From Oreohelix idahoensis (Eukaryota > Mollusca > Gastropoda > Stylommatophora > Oreohelicidae), in the NCBI GenBank assembly GCA_024509875.1, contig JAMPIV010012235.1:372001-436000 (forward strand): 64,000 nt of DNA, in the 5' to 3' direction. The position numbers and the translations under genes were made by a program. Of this stretch, positions 1 to 11,876 are shown piece by piece. Each line of letters begins with the position of its first letter. Position 1 is the first letter of the stretch. The notes under the pieces were generated by a model that was given only the letters and a program-made list of their open reading frames with translations, was not told the origin of the DNA and did no database searches.

Positions 1-1555
1 CAATTAATATACTATGGTTCCCATCCGGGGAAAAAGCTTGAGAATCATAGTTCTCATTATTTCATATAAAGTGTATCTACTCATAATCTCTTTGAGTCTC
101 ATAATCTTCTTCGAATAACAACATCACCTTGAACTATTCAGGAACATCTACTATTAAGTTTTACCGTAACTATAATTAAGTACTGAGTCAGTGGTTCTCA
201 TGGTGTTTACATACAAGTGGTATCAAAGACTAAGTGCCCGGAATAAAATCAGCACTATTTATTTATTTATCACCTGCCAGTCCGCAGAATAACATATTAT
301 ATATCTCTGTATATTACTTCACAATAACCGCTCCACTAACGGTGCGAAGTTATAAATATTCATTATATATTCCTTAGCGTCAATACGTGGAATAACATTA
401 TCCGTATAATGACTTAAGAGACGTTAGTGAATCACTATTCACTTTAGCGGGTTAAGATCATTGTTTAACAGCCTGAGAACCACTATCTCTCTAAGTTACA
501 TTACTGCACTCCAGAGCGTTATTCGAAATTTTAAGAGCCTTCCCTAAACTCTTCAACTCGACCAATACTCTCCCCTGCTATATTTACCTATAAAAACAAG
601 GTATTCTAACATTATCTAGAAAAATTATTCGTTCCTATTTTTTTTTTTTTTAAACTGAAATTATTTATTCTAAAACTCTAAAACTTCTGTACACATTTGT
701 ACATCTTTTTCTAGAAAACTTTTGTCTGCGAACCATCTAATCTGGCCCACAGACCTATAGAACGTTCCGTACATTCTAGAGTTGTCTCCGAGCGGTTAAC
801 AAGCTCCTGGACAGTTAAATATCAATCTAAAATCGCAATCCTGTCTTGTTTGTACGGGTTCAGGTATTTATTTGCCTACTATTTTGCACCCAGCACCTTT
901 TTTTCCCTTCTGCTCTTTGGGAAAGTGTCAGAAATTCATGATCCTGTCATCAGTGCCGACAGAACAAATGCTGACTCCAGCACATAACCTGACTCTTCTC
1001 ACGTCCCAGTTAAGCAGCCTAACTGTACTGCTGCGAGTGTTCTCATGGACAGATGGCTACTGTTTATAGTTACAACAAAATTCCTTTTCCTGTAAATGTA
1101 ATAAAACATCACTCAAAATTATATTACTTTGTCTCTGTTTTTAGAACGAGTGCTCTCCAAAAGGTGTAAGAACCACTGTATGAGACTTCAAAATAACTGT
1201 CACTCAAAAGTGCCAAAAAAGTATACAATGCACAGATGTGCAGCACCAAGTGATCTGCACGAAATGCTACCAAACAACGAGAATGGTGCATTTGTTTTGT
1301 CTGTCGCTTGTAGCACAGTGACCCTTTCTGACCTCAAATGTCAACAGACCGAACCACATTTTAGTTTGGCAAAATAAATGCTAGAAATAATGCTGCACGC
1401 TTTCACTGTGTGTTATAAGTTAACTTTTAAGATTATAAGATCTATCCTCTATCTACGAGAATAAGGCTCCAGGTGAAGTTATTGCAACGCATACAGACTA
1501 ATGACGCAAGAGGAGCATGGTGTAAACAGTAGATCAGAGGTTCAAAGGAAGCTTG
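1..1555. other. No recognisable gene
   Basis: AT-rich sequence with only two short open frames (65 and 82 codons, plus strand, near 872-1069 and 1129-1377). Neither shows a known motif or compositional sign of coding. A T-run lies at about 638-651. I see no RNA gene or element boundary here. Confidence 0.5.
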
Positions 1556-1556
1556 T

Positions 1557-1583
1557 CCCCTCCCCCCCCCCCCCCCCCCCCCC

Positions 1584-1614
<31 letters not shown>
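1557..1614. repeat. Poly-C tract
   Basis: About 58 bases of almost pure C on the plus strand, broken only by T at 1561 and 1584. The minus strand is therefore a long G-run. The minus-strand open frame across it reads as polyglycine and is an artefact. Such a tract could form G-quadruplex or i-motif structure and is error-prone in sequencing, so its exact length is uncertain. Confidence 0.9.
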
Positions 1615-1615
<1 letters not shown>

Positions 1616-1854
1616 TTGATTAGGGAATACTTGGTAAATAACAATATTATCCTACTGAAGTTTTTAAAAGTAGTAGTGCTGGTGAAAAAAAGTGTGGACT
1701 GAAAAAAGAAATGACGAGCCAAGTTTTCAATCACACCCAAAGCAAGAAACAAATTTCTCTGTACTTCCAGAAGTGGAAGCCATTTTTAGTCTAGCCATGC
1801 TGTAGTCTCACGTGTAATCCTATTTATTGGTCATGTTTTAAAAAAAAACTTAGT

Positions 1855-1970
1855 TCTCACTTTCTTTCCTGTCTGTTTTAGTTCGTTTGTCCCTGACGAA
1901 GGTCCTGTGGCTGTAGCGTATGTTTTTTTGTTTTCTTGTCTTCTGTCCTAGTAAGACGTATTATCTCCCC
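1855..1970 (+). repeat. Dispersed repeat with decayed hammerhead-like core, copy 1
   Basis: This stretch is clearly related to 7270-7378. Both have the order pyrimidine-rich lead, CTGAYGA box, AGG, short spacer, then a degenerate match to the GAAACGT box. The CTGACGA box is at 1893-1899, but the second conserved box (GAAAC in active hammerhead ribozymes) reads GTAGC. It is best read as an inactive relative of the better-preserved motif at 31181-31225. Hammerhead motifs are known in Penelope-like elements; family membership here is inference. Confidence 0.45.
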
Positions 1971-2503
1971 TACCCTTCTTTCTAACGTAAGTAATAACCT
2001 TCCTTTGTACATTGGCTGCTTTCAGACATCCACATTATTCTGTTAGCTGTCCACTGTATTTGTAACGTTAACTAATGTAAACTGCTTTTTAAAAATTTAA
2101 AATAGCACCTACACGAAATCTAAACTGAAAAAAAAAAAAAAAAAACACAGCGCCAAGTGCAAGACTCGTATATTTAACACAGGTGGTCAACATAACCCAG
2201 ACCAACCATTAAAAATTCGCAGCAGATAAGACACCAAGTCCCAGTAGCTACCTGCTACCGCTAACAGACAACACGTTTACTTAAAATGGCCGATTATCAC
2301 ATTCCGAACACACAACACCTGCCTTCACAACAGCCAATACTTCCTGGAGAAGTCAATTTGAATCCGGGGTACACGAAGATGACCTGAATCTATGATATTA
2401 ATCTTTATCAGTTAACAATTATGATGATCAGTGTGGCTGGAATATCACGTTTATGCCTGTGTGTGTATAGGCCGACGGGTAGGTAAGCGGCAGGTAGGTA
2501 GGT

Positions 2504-2527
2504 GGCAGATAGGTAGGTAGGCAGGTG
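2504..2527 (+). repeat. Left copy of 24 bp direct repeat flanking a LINE fragment
   Basis: The 24 bases at 2504-2527 recur exactly at 3430-3453. Both lie in GTAG/GCAG-type tetranucleotide tracts, on either side of the minus-strand LINE fragment at 2830-3380. The match may be a target-site duplication or simply shared microsatellite sequence. Confidence 0.6.
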
Positions 2528-2829
2528 GCAGATATGTACGAACGAACTTTATTTTCAAAGGGTTTAGAATTGGGCACGTAGGCCCGTCTAACATTCTGCC
2601 CTTCCTTTCTCTCGTCTTCCACACTGAATCCATTAATTCTCATATGTATCTTAAATATTACTTAAATAATAAAATAAGAAAATAAAATACAATATAATAA
2701 AATCCCAACATTGTAACAGTACAATAATAGTTACACAGATTTACAGTACCTTATCATAATTAATACTAAACAGGACAAAATTATCTTTAAAACCAACATA
2801 GGATGTTATATAATTATTTAAGAACATAA

Positions 2830-3380
2830 CTAAATTAGGGTGGCATATAATCTGTACTCATGATGTATTTGAAAAGTCTGTGATTGAATGAATATGGAAT
2901 AAGCGTGTTTTTTAGGTCGTGTGGAAGATTATTCCACAGATGAGCAGCAGAAAAAGCTAAACTTTTCTTGAATAGGTCGAGCCTTGGCTTGGGCATATGT
3001 AATTTATTTAAGCGTTGACTGCGTCTTCCGCTGTATTTAAAAATAGGCCACAAATACTTTGGAGCATTCTGTGATAAGATTATGTGAATAATTTTGGCTT
3101 TGTTGAAGAGAAAGCGCTTTCTTAGTGGCAATATGTTAAGATATGTATATGGGTCTACACACTGTGTGAGGTTTTTTGTCTGAAACTAGGCGCACTGCAC
3201 GTTTTTGTAATGAATATAGTCTTTTAGTGTTGGACATGGAGCAGCCATCTCAAATTGTGGAACAATAGTCTAGATGTGTTTGTATTTGGGATTTATACAA
3301 CATTTTTCGAGTCTCCTCATCTAGGAAATGTTTGATTTTAGCTAACTGGTAAACTTTTTGTGCCGTTTGTTTGGTTAGTG
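2830..3380 (-). pseudogene. C-terminal fragment of a non-LTR retrotransposon reverse transcriptase
   Basis: Reading leftward from about 3380, the translation has the typical end of jockey/CR1-like reverse transcriptases: a lysine-rich KIKHFLDEETRK segment, QTHLDYCST, then LQKRAVRLV. After a frame change it continues as LPLRKRFLFNKA, NAPKYLWPIF, and PRLDLFKKSLAFSAAHLWN. The last part is an open frame of 98 codons at 2835-3131. A tryptophan expected after CSTI is a TGA stop, and at least one frameshift lies near 3130-3150. The fragment is therefore dead. Only the 3' end of the element is present (5' truncation), and it lies between two tetranucleotide tracts sharing a 24 bp direct repeat. The clade assignment (jockey/CR1 superfamily) rests on motif recognition alone. 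Confidence 0.75.
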
Positions 3381-3429
3381 CTTGAACATGGGAATACAGG
3401 TAGGTGGTACATAGATAGGTAGGCATGTT

Positions 3430-3540
3430 GGCAGATAGGTAGGTAGGCAGGTGACTATGTGTGTATATGTATGTGTGTGTGTATATATATATATATGTAC
3501 ACGTACATACGTATGTAGTTGTGTATGTATGTATGTATGG
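3430..3540. repeat. Right copy of the 24 bp repeat, then GT/TA/GTAT microsatellites
   Basis: 3430-3453 is the exact second copy of the 24 bases at 2504-2527. It is followed by TG-, TA- and TATG-type simple repeats to about 3540. The open frames across this stretch are repeat-derived. Confidence 0.7.
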
Positions 3541-3554
3541 TAGTTACTACGACT

Positions 3555-3860
3555 GTTCATTCATTTATTCCCGACCCATCGGCTTCCAAATAAGAAAAGG
3601 CCTTCAACAAACTCTTGTCTTCCTCGTCCCTTTCAATTATGTCTCCAGTTCTCTTCTCCGTGTGTTATTTTCTGCTTGTCTCCCTCCACCTCTCTCTTAC
3701 CCTGGTGATCCAAGAACAAGCACAGCCTTGTAATGCTATCAACACGGTTCTTCAATGTGTGTCTTATCCATCGCCAGTCATCTTGTTATCTCTTCTTCTA
3801 CTACCATTTATCTGATTCTTATCATCAAGTTCCACGCTGGTGATTTTGTACTGTTTCAAA
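3555..3860 (-). mobile_element. Decayed 3' tail of an RTE-type LINE
   Basis: The plus-strand sequence matches, with many changes, the complement of the RTE 3' end seen at 11874-12200 and 50921-51392. Shared landmarks are TTCATTCAT at the tail, the stretch around CAACAAACTC, the CCAGTTCTCTTCTCC region, and the GCCTTGTAATGCTATCAACA stretch. The reading frame is destroyed. It is one of at least six copies of this 3' end in the window. Confidence 0.7.
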
Positions 3861-3904
3861 TAAAGAAAGAATATATATACTGCTCCCTCGGGTATGGCGA
3901 CTGA

Positions 3905-4020
3905 GGCGACTGATATGAGGTTGTGCTTGGGACTGTCAGCCTCATTATGTAAAACAAATTGCTATAGCAAGAATACAAGAATGCTTTAGTGCAAAGCTTC
4001 CCCATGCTTCACAAGGTGCT
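3905..4020 (+). repeat. Dispersed repeat, related to 50370-50470
   Basis: Landmarks shared with 50370-50470 in the same order are GTTGTGC(T/A)TGGG, TCAT(T/C)ATGT, AAACAAA(T/C)TGCTA and AATGCTTT(A/G)GTGCAA. Similarity is moderate over about 100 bp. The family is not identified. Confidence 0.5.
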
Positions 4021-4053
4021 TAAATAGAATAATAATACTGATGAATGTAAAAC

Positions 4054-5755
<1,702 letters not shown>

Positions 5756-5759
5756 AACA

Positions 5760-7101
5760 CCCCAGACCACGTGTAAGAGGCATCTTTATCAAGTTGCCTT
5801 AACTATTCATCTGAGCCAGAAGTCTATATTCCCAAAGATATTTGGGGTAAATTGTACATTTTATAATTCTATATTTTGGATTATTAACATGTGAAAACTG
5901 CTAGTGGATGCCCAAAGTCATAAGAGGATGGCAACCTCAGCACATAGATTGACAGTTTCATGAACAACCACTGCAAGAGCTGGTGACTGCTTTATGCGGG
6001 TTTCTCAGAGAACCAAAAGCAGAGATAGTCCCACGTTCCATATGGAGCAGGGAGTGAATGATGACAGAAGTGATGTACATACTTACATTAACCTTTTCAA
6101 CCAGTGCATATGTAAATGTAAACATGTTCAATATAAATGAAATAGATGTTTTCCGCTCACTGGGATTAACATTAATGCTCAGAGAAGGTAAAGTTCTGAG
6201 GCAGATGTGATGGCGGAATTTAAAAAAGGGGGGATGGAATATGATTTTGTGTCAGGAAACGCAATACTCAGGAGGGTATTTGTTTCTCTCTTATTTCATG
6301 ATACTAGTCGGTGGTATCAATTGGTGGCATCAGTGTGCAGTATAAGTGGCCTGCAGTCAAAGCTTGATACCTACAGCAGACGGGTCTGAACAGACGCTGG
6401 ACCATCTTCGCAATTACCCCACGATATTACGAGGGACGTGTTGCGGCCATTAGACTTGACCAGTGATGAGAGTGAACCAGTCTAAAACCTGCACAGAACC
6501 AACATCGGCTGGAGCAGAAACCAACCGACATCTTACTGACAGCTAAGTACCCACTTAAAGCTGCCTAGGTAACTCTTTTCTTTGAGGAATTTGTAAAACA
6601 CCCTATCCAAATCATCATCTGTGATGAATCTTTAAAGGTTAACATTTTTTCCATCAAAACCTGTATTCATTTTTTACATTGTTAACTATAACTGATTATT
6701 ATATTTGTTATCTATAAAAATATACAAATTTATAGTTGGTTCAGTCGTTTTGAATGAACTGCACCCACAGGTCTCAGTAATTTTAAATACATATAAACAG
6801 AACTATTGAAGTAATATTTTACTGATTTAAATCAGTTGGGGGCTCATCAAACGAGCAAAATGCTTACTCATAGAAGACAAGGAAAGATATTAAGTTTACG
6901 CGGCCAGGATCCTATCAGCCGTAGTACTTGATTTCTTAAATTCCTATGAGGCTGCCTAGAATTGAAGCAACATTCTTCAATTCACATCTCTGCCAAGAGT
7001 AATCTTGAGCGAAAGGTAGACACCTTTGAAGGAGAAGTAGATGCTCTGAATTTTGGCCACTGTTGGACCATCACTGCAGAGCAAGGGGAGTAAATCCCGT
7101 G
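5760..7101 (+). mobile_element. LTR-like dispersed repeat, copy A
   Basis: Similar in order and sequence to 32060-32892 and, for its last part, to 16450-16965. Shared blocks are TTCATCTGAGC near the left side, a GAACCAAC...GGAGCAGAA block near 6500, an AT-rich middle, TGGGGGCT at 6836-6843, then a final block with TTGGCCACTGTTGGACCA running to CCCGTGACA at about 7101. The AT-rich body followed by TGGGGGCT resembles an LTR followed by a primer-binding site (TGGGGGCT begins the tRNA-Pro complement used by some retroelements). No coding region is attached, so it may be a solo or non-autonomous element. The left edge is approximate. Confidence 0.5.
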
Positions 7102-7259
7102 ACAGTCTTATAAATGCAAATCTGCAAAACTTCGATGCAACAAGAACATAAGTTCTCAACACGTTGTTTCTTTGACGATGTGCACGTTTGTATAAGCGTT
7201 GAGTGAAAAAGAAAGAACAGATTCCACCATATGAACGGGTTGTATTATTCTTCTTTATG

Positions 7260-7378
7260 TTTCATGTTTGTCACTTAGCTCTCGATTTCTTTCCTTTCTG
7301 TTTTGTTTGTCTGCCCCTGATGAAGGTCATGTAGCCGCAACGTAGGTTATTTGTTATGTCCTAGTAAGACGCATTACT
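7260..7378 (+). repeat. Dispersed repeat with decayed hammerhead-like core, copy 2
   Basis: Related to 1855-1970. The CTGATGA box is at 7317-7323, followed by AGG, a spacer ending GCC (GG/CC could pair as stem II), then GCAACGT where GAAACGT is the hammerhead consensus. The single change in the second box would be expected to inactivate it. The repeat ends at the simple-repeat tract starting near 7379. Confidence 0.45.
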
Positions 7379-7379
7379 C

Positions 7380-7453
<74 letters not shown>
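7379..7453. repeat. Compound microsatellite CTGT/CT/GT/TA
   Basis: Consecutive runs of CTGT, CT, GT and TA. The final TA is the target dinucleotide of the Tc1 element that starts at 7454. Confidence 0.95.
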
Positions 7454-8725
7454 CAGTACTTTGCAAAAAAAATGGCAGTCATATTTTCGCAACGCAGCAC
7501 ACTCATAGAAGCAAATAATAATAAAAAACTGTATGTCCAGAGGAAGATTGGTATCTCCCCTATCTATTAACAGTGGTTTCAGTCCAATATAATGTTGCCT
7601 TCTCCAGCAAGGCAAGCCTGGATGCGGCGAGGCATACTTCCCACAAATGTTTGTAGGTAATTGAGAGTCAGACTTTCCCAGTATTTTTCAGCTACCTTCT
7701 TCAATTGTTCAACGTCTCTGAGTCCACTCTTTTTTAAATGATTCTTGAGTAGTGCCCAAACGTTTTCAATTGGGTTTAGATCAGGACTGTTGCTGGGCCA
7801 CTACAGCACTATCACATTCTTCTCTAGCAGCCATGCTTTGGGAGTATGAGCTGTATGATTTGGGTCATTGTCATGTTGAAATGTGCACCCATCGGGGTAC
7901 ATGACCTGCATAAATGGCAGAAGGTGTCCCTCTAGTATGTCGATGTACCTTTCTTTCGTGAGAATTCCTGTGAAAACACACAGTGGGGTGACACCTCTTG
8001 CTGCCACCCCTCCCCAAAGATGGAATTTATGGGTATGTTTCGGTCGCTGGTACACAGGCGTTACAGAGTCTTTCATCCAAATATTTATATGAGCAGGATA
8101 AGACCAAACAGAACATTCATCTGAAAAAATCACATTGTCCCATGACAAATTTTGGTGTTCGTGGCACCAGTTCAAGTGCATCTGTTTGTGAGTCTCTGTG
8201 AGAAATGGTGACAAAATTACCCGCTTTTTTTGTGTAATTCATCCTGTGTAGCTCCCGGTTGACAGTAGCATTAGATACCTCTGGGTTTCCCAACTCGATC
8301 ATGCGCTGCCGTATGTTTTCTACACTCTTCATTGGCCCAGCCCGAACGATTTGGGCGACACGCCGATGGTCCTTTGTGTCCAAAATTCTTGACCCCCCAC
8401 TACCTTCTTTTCGCTCGATTCCATTACCTGCTTTTAATTTACTCACAACTCTGTAGACAGTCCGCTCAGGAATGTTCACGGTTTTAGAAATGTTGGAACA
8501 TGTTTGATTTCCTTCATTCCACAGCTGTGAAATTAACATACACTTTGACTTTGTATCCATTTTCTGCCACTAGCATTAGAAATTGTCGTCTGCTCTATTG
8601 TCAAGGGACTGTACTGTACGCTAATTTTTTTTAACTTTTGGTAGTGTTTGCTCACTTAAGTGGAGTGCAAATTTGGGGCAGAACATGCATATTTAATTAG
8701 ATTTCAGCATATTTTTTGCAAAGTA

Positions 8726-8728
<3 letters not shown>
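7454..8728 (-). mobile_element. Tc1-like DNA transposon with both ends
   Basis: Perfect 17 bp terminal inverted repeats (CAGTACTTTGCAAAAAA at 7454-7470 and its complement at 8712-8728) are each bordered by TA, the target of the Tc1/mariner superfamily. The 1275 bp element sits within TA microsatellite sequence on both sides. It encodes one minus-strand transposase, now broken. Intact ends mean it could in principle still be mobilised by a related active transposase. Confidence 0.93.
7579..8560 (-). pseudogene. Tc1-like transposase, broken
   Basis: Cut-and-paste transposase (DDE integrase fold). The N-terminal paired-like helix-turn-helix region includes the LISQLWNEGNQTCSNISK and IPERTVYRVVSKL segments. 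Catalytic motifs follow: IFSDE (first Asp), QHDNDPNHTAH (second Asp) and SPDLNPIENVW (Glu), fitting DD34E spacing. The frame starts at 8560 and ends at a TGA at 7579-7581. Two lesions are visible. A frameshift near 8200-8240 joins two open frames (8117-8560 and 7801-8214), and an in-frame TAG at 7801-7803 lies just before the SPDLNP block. Beyond the TAG the same frame stays open to the natural C-terminus. Otherwise the protein is near full length for the family (about 330 residues). Confidence 0.9.
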
Positions 8729-8820
<92 letters not shown>

Positions 8821-8850
8821 TATAGATAGAGAGAGAGAGAGAGAGAGAGA
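8729..8850. repeat. (TA)n followed by (GATA)/(GA)n
   Basis: TA repeats run to about 8818, then a short GATA transition and GA repeats to about 8850. They abut the Tc1 element on one side and a LINE 3' fragment on the other. Confidence 0.95.
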
Positions 8851-9210
8851 AATGAGGTATCTGAGGAAGGTGGTTGAAGTAACAAGAAGAGACATGGCAT
8901 GGTACGCAACCAGACGATACGTCAAGGCCTTAAATCCTACCCCCTGCAGACCCAAGTAGAACAGTCCCAATTAAGATGGTTTGGCCATGTCTGCAGAATG
9001 GGAGAAGATCGGATACCACGACAAGCATGGGAAACAAAGAGCCAAGGATCCAGACCCCGAGGACGACCCAGAGTCCGCTGGGAGGACAACATTAGACAAT
9101 CTTTGAAGGACCGAGGACTAGAATGGAACCAGGCCAGGAGGAAGACAGCCGATAGAATAGTCTGGCGCCTCTCTTCCAAACCTCTACACCTCACGGTAGA
9201 AGGGGAACGA
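8851..9210 (+). pseudogene. C-terminal end of an RTE-like LINE polyprotein
   Basis: The translated end of a non-LTR endonuclease/reverse transcriptase: [13 protein letters not shown] in one frame, then [38 protein letters not shown] and DRGLEWNQARR to a stop just past 9210. The RWFGHV and GRPRxRW motifs mark the C-terminal tail of many RTE-type elements. A frame change near 8905 separates the first block. Only the last ~115 codons remain (5' truncation). A second copy of the same 3' end is at 36150-36400 plus 44358-44425, split by Gypsy-2. Its short AAGT tail continues directly into the large tetranucleotide array. Confidence 0.85.
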
Positions 9211-9211
9211 C

Positions 9212-9253
<42 letters not shown>

Positions 9254-10227
9254 CGTACGTACGTACGTACGTTCGTACGTACGTACGTACGTTCGTACGT
9301 ACGTACGTACGTACGTTCGTACGTACGTACGTACGTACGTACGTTCGTACGTACGTACGTACGTACGTTCGTACGTACGTACGTACATACATACATACAT
9401 ACATACATACATACATACATACATACATACATACATACATACATACATACATACATACATACATACATACATACATACATACATACATACATACATACAT
9501 ACATACATACATACATACATACATACATACATACATACATACATACATACATACATACATACATACATACATACATACATACATACATACATACATACAT
9601 ACATACATACATACATACATACATACATACATACATACATACATACATACATACATACATACATACATACATACATACATACATACATACATACATACAT
9701 ACATACATACATACATACATACATACATACATACATACATACATACATACATACATACATACATACATACATACATACATACATACATACATACATACAT
9801 ACATACATACATACATACATACATACATACATACATACATACATACATACATACATACATACATACATACATACATACATACATACATACATACATACAT
9901 ACATACATACATACATACATACATACATACATACATACATACATACATACATACATACATACATACATACATACATACATACATACATACATACATACAT
10001 ACATACATACATACATACATACATACATACATACATACATACATACATACATACATACATACATACATACATACATACATACATACATACATACATACAT
10101 ACATACATACATACATACATACATACATACATACATACATACATACATACATACATACATACATACATACATACATACATACATACATACATACATACAT
10201 ACATACATACATACATACATACATACA

Positions 10228-10257
<30 letters not shown>
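9211..10257. repeat. 1 kb tetranucleotide microsatellite with three zones
   Basis: Zone 1 is AAGT repeats (to about 9254). Zone 2 is ACGT repeats with regularly placed ACGTTCGT variants (to about 9385). Zone 3 is about 870 bp of uninterrupted ACAT. The array grows directly out of the LINE 3' tail and ends at the mariner insertion. The long minus-strand frames across it (MYVC and similar repeats) are artefacts. The true length may differ because of assembly collapse or expansion. Confidence 0.97.
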
Positions 10258-10259
<2 letters not shown>

Positions 10260-11476
10260 CGAGGGGCGTTCACAAAGTAATGCACCACATCGTTTTTCTC
10301 AGCTAATAATGGAGATAGAAGCATGGAATTTTGCACACTTCAAATATGGCATGTGCCAATTGTGTGCACCAAATTGCACCGCAACCGGCCAAATAATACG
10401 GCTGCCCTAAACCGTTGAAATGGAGCGTGTTAGCAACTTGCGTTATAAACAGCGAATTGTGATAGAATTTCTCGTTGCAGAGAAGGAAACTGTTGTGAAT
10501 ATTCACAAGCGTCTATGTGATGTGTATGGACGTTTTGCAGTCGACAGGAGTACAGTCAGTCGCTGGGTTCAGAGAATCAAAGAATCAGGAAGTGGAGATA
10601 CGGAGCTGCTTGATCGGCCGCGCTGTGGACGTCCTGCAACAGCCACCAACGCAGAAATGTTGAAATGCGCTGAGGGCATTATTCTTACTGATAGGCGAAT
10701 CACTACTCAACAGTTGGCCTTACAGCTGTCAGTCAGCATTGGTAGTGCAAATGCAGTTATAAAAACTCTCGGATTTTCTAAGGTTTGCGCAAGATGGGTT
10801 CCTCGAAGTCTCACAAATGACCACCGATTGCAAAGGAAAGCAATTTCTTCTGAACTGTTGGAGCGTTTCAATGCTGATGGAGAGAACTTTTTGGCTAAGA
10901 TCGTTACAGATGACGAAACCTGGGCACATCATTTTGAACCTGAGACAAAAAGACAGTCAATGGAGTGGCATCATCCGCAATCACCAAGAAGAAAGAAATT
11001 CAAGACAATTCCTTCAGCTGGAAAGGTCATGATCACTGTCTTTTGGGACATTGAAGGTATGATTCTTGTGGACGTTATGCCAAGAGGGGAGACAATCAAT
11101 TCGCAAGCTTACATTAAGACATTGAAAAAAACTCAATCAACGTTTTCGCAGAGTTCGGCCGCACAAGAATCCAGCAGACCTGCTTCTCCTTCACGACAAT
11201 GCGCGACCTCACACAAGTCTGGCAACACGGGAAGCAATCACCAAATTGGGTTGGACTGTACTACCCCATCCACCCTATAGTCCCGATTTGGCACCCTCTG
11301 ATTTTCAACTATTTGGTCCACTTAACGATGCACTCCGTGGGACAAGGTTTGAAGATGATGAAGGAGTGATTCATGCAATGAAGAAATGGCTACATGATCA
11401 AGACAAAATCTGGTACGGGCTAGGAATACATGCACTTGTTTCGCGCCGGCATAAAGCCGTTTTCTGAACGCCCCTC

Positions 11477-11477
<1 letters not shown>
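10260..11477 (+). mobile_element. Mariner-like DNA transposon with both ends
   Basis: Terminal inverted repeats CGAGGGGCGTTCA (10260-10272) and its complement (11465-11477) extend imperfectly by four more bases. TA flanks both sides. Length 1218 bp, usual for mariner. It lies at the end of the ACAT array and is followed by a TA microsatellite. Confidence 0.93.
10420..11467 (+). pseudogene. Mariner transposase with a single-base frameshift
   Basis: DD34D transposase. The N-terminal helix-turn-helix region covers about residues 1-110 (RYKQRIVIEFLVAEKET, DRSTVSRWVQRIKE, then RPRCGRPAT). TDDETW carries the first Asp. HDN carries the second and APSD the third, with 34 residues between them. The first frame (10420-11280) is correct to the A-run at 11125-11131. 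After that run the true frame is one base over and continues through LLLHDNARPHTSLATRE and YSPDLAPSDF to the stop at 11467, inside the right inverted repeat. The run has seven A where six would keep the frame. I saw no other obvious lesion, so the copy looks young. Confidence 0.93.

Positions 11478-11567
<90 letters not shown>
11478..11567. repeat. (TA)n microsatellite
   Basis: About 45 TA units directly right of the mariner element. The 11568-11861 sequence beyond it is AT-rich with nothing recognised. Confidence 0.95.
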
Positions 11568-11568
<1 letters not shown>

Positions 11569-11876
11569 CCTACCTATATCGCACCTCTTGCTGCAGTCTG
11601 CATCATTGTCTTATATGAAATTTTGAATATAATATGTATACTGTTAAAAAGGTGTTAAAGGAAAGCGGCGCACAGAAAACTTTATTTATTTATTTTTTTA
11701 ACGAAAGATCATTGAGCTGTTTATTTTGCAAAAACTGATTCTGGGTGGATTGAGACTGATGAATCGGTTATTGTGGGCGTATCTGCCTTTAGTTCTTATA
11801 TTATTATTATTATTAGTATTATACTATATAATTCTCTAAGAACGTCCACCCCGTCCCACACAAACTTTCTGTTCAT

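Noticed and set aside
9255..9385. Functional ACGT regulatory array
   Set aside because: Explained more simply as a mutational intermediate zone of the microsatellite.
8937..10336. Long minus-strand frames of MYVC repeats
   Set aside because: Translation of the ACAT/ACGT/AAGT microsatellite; tetranucleotides stay open in several frames.
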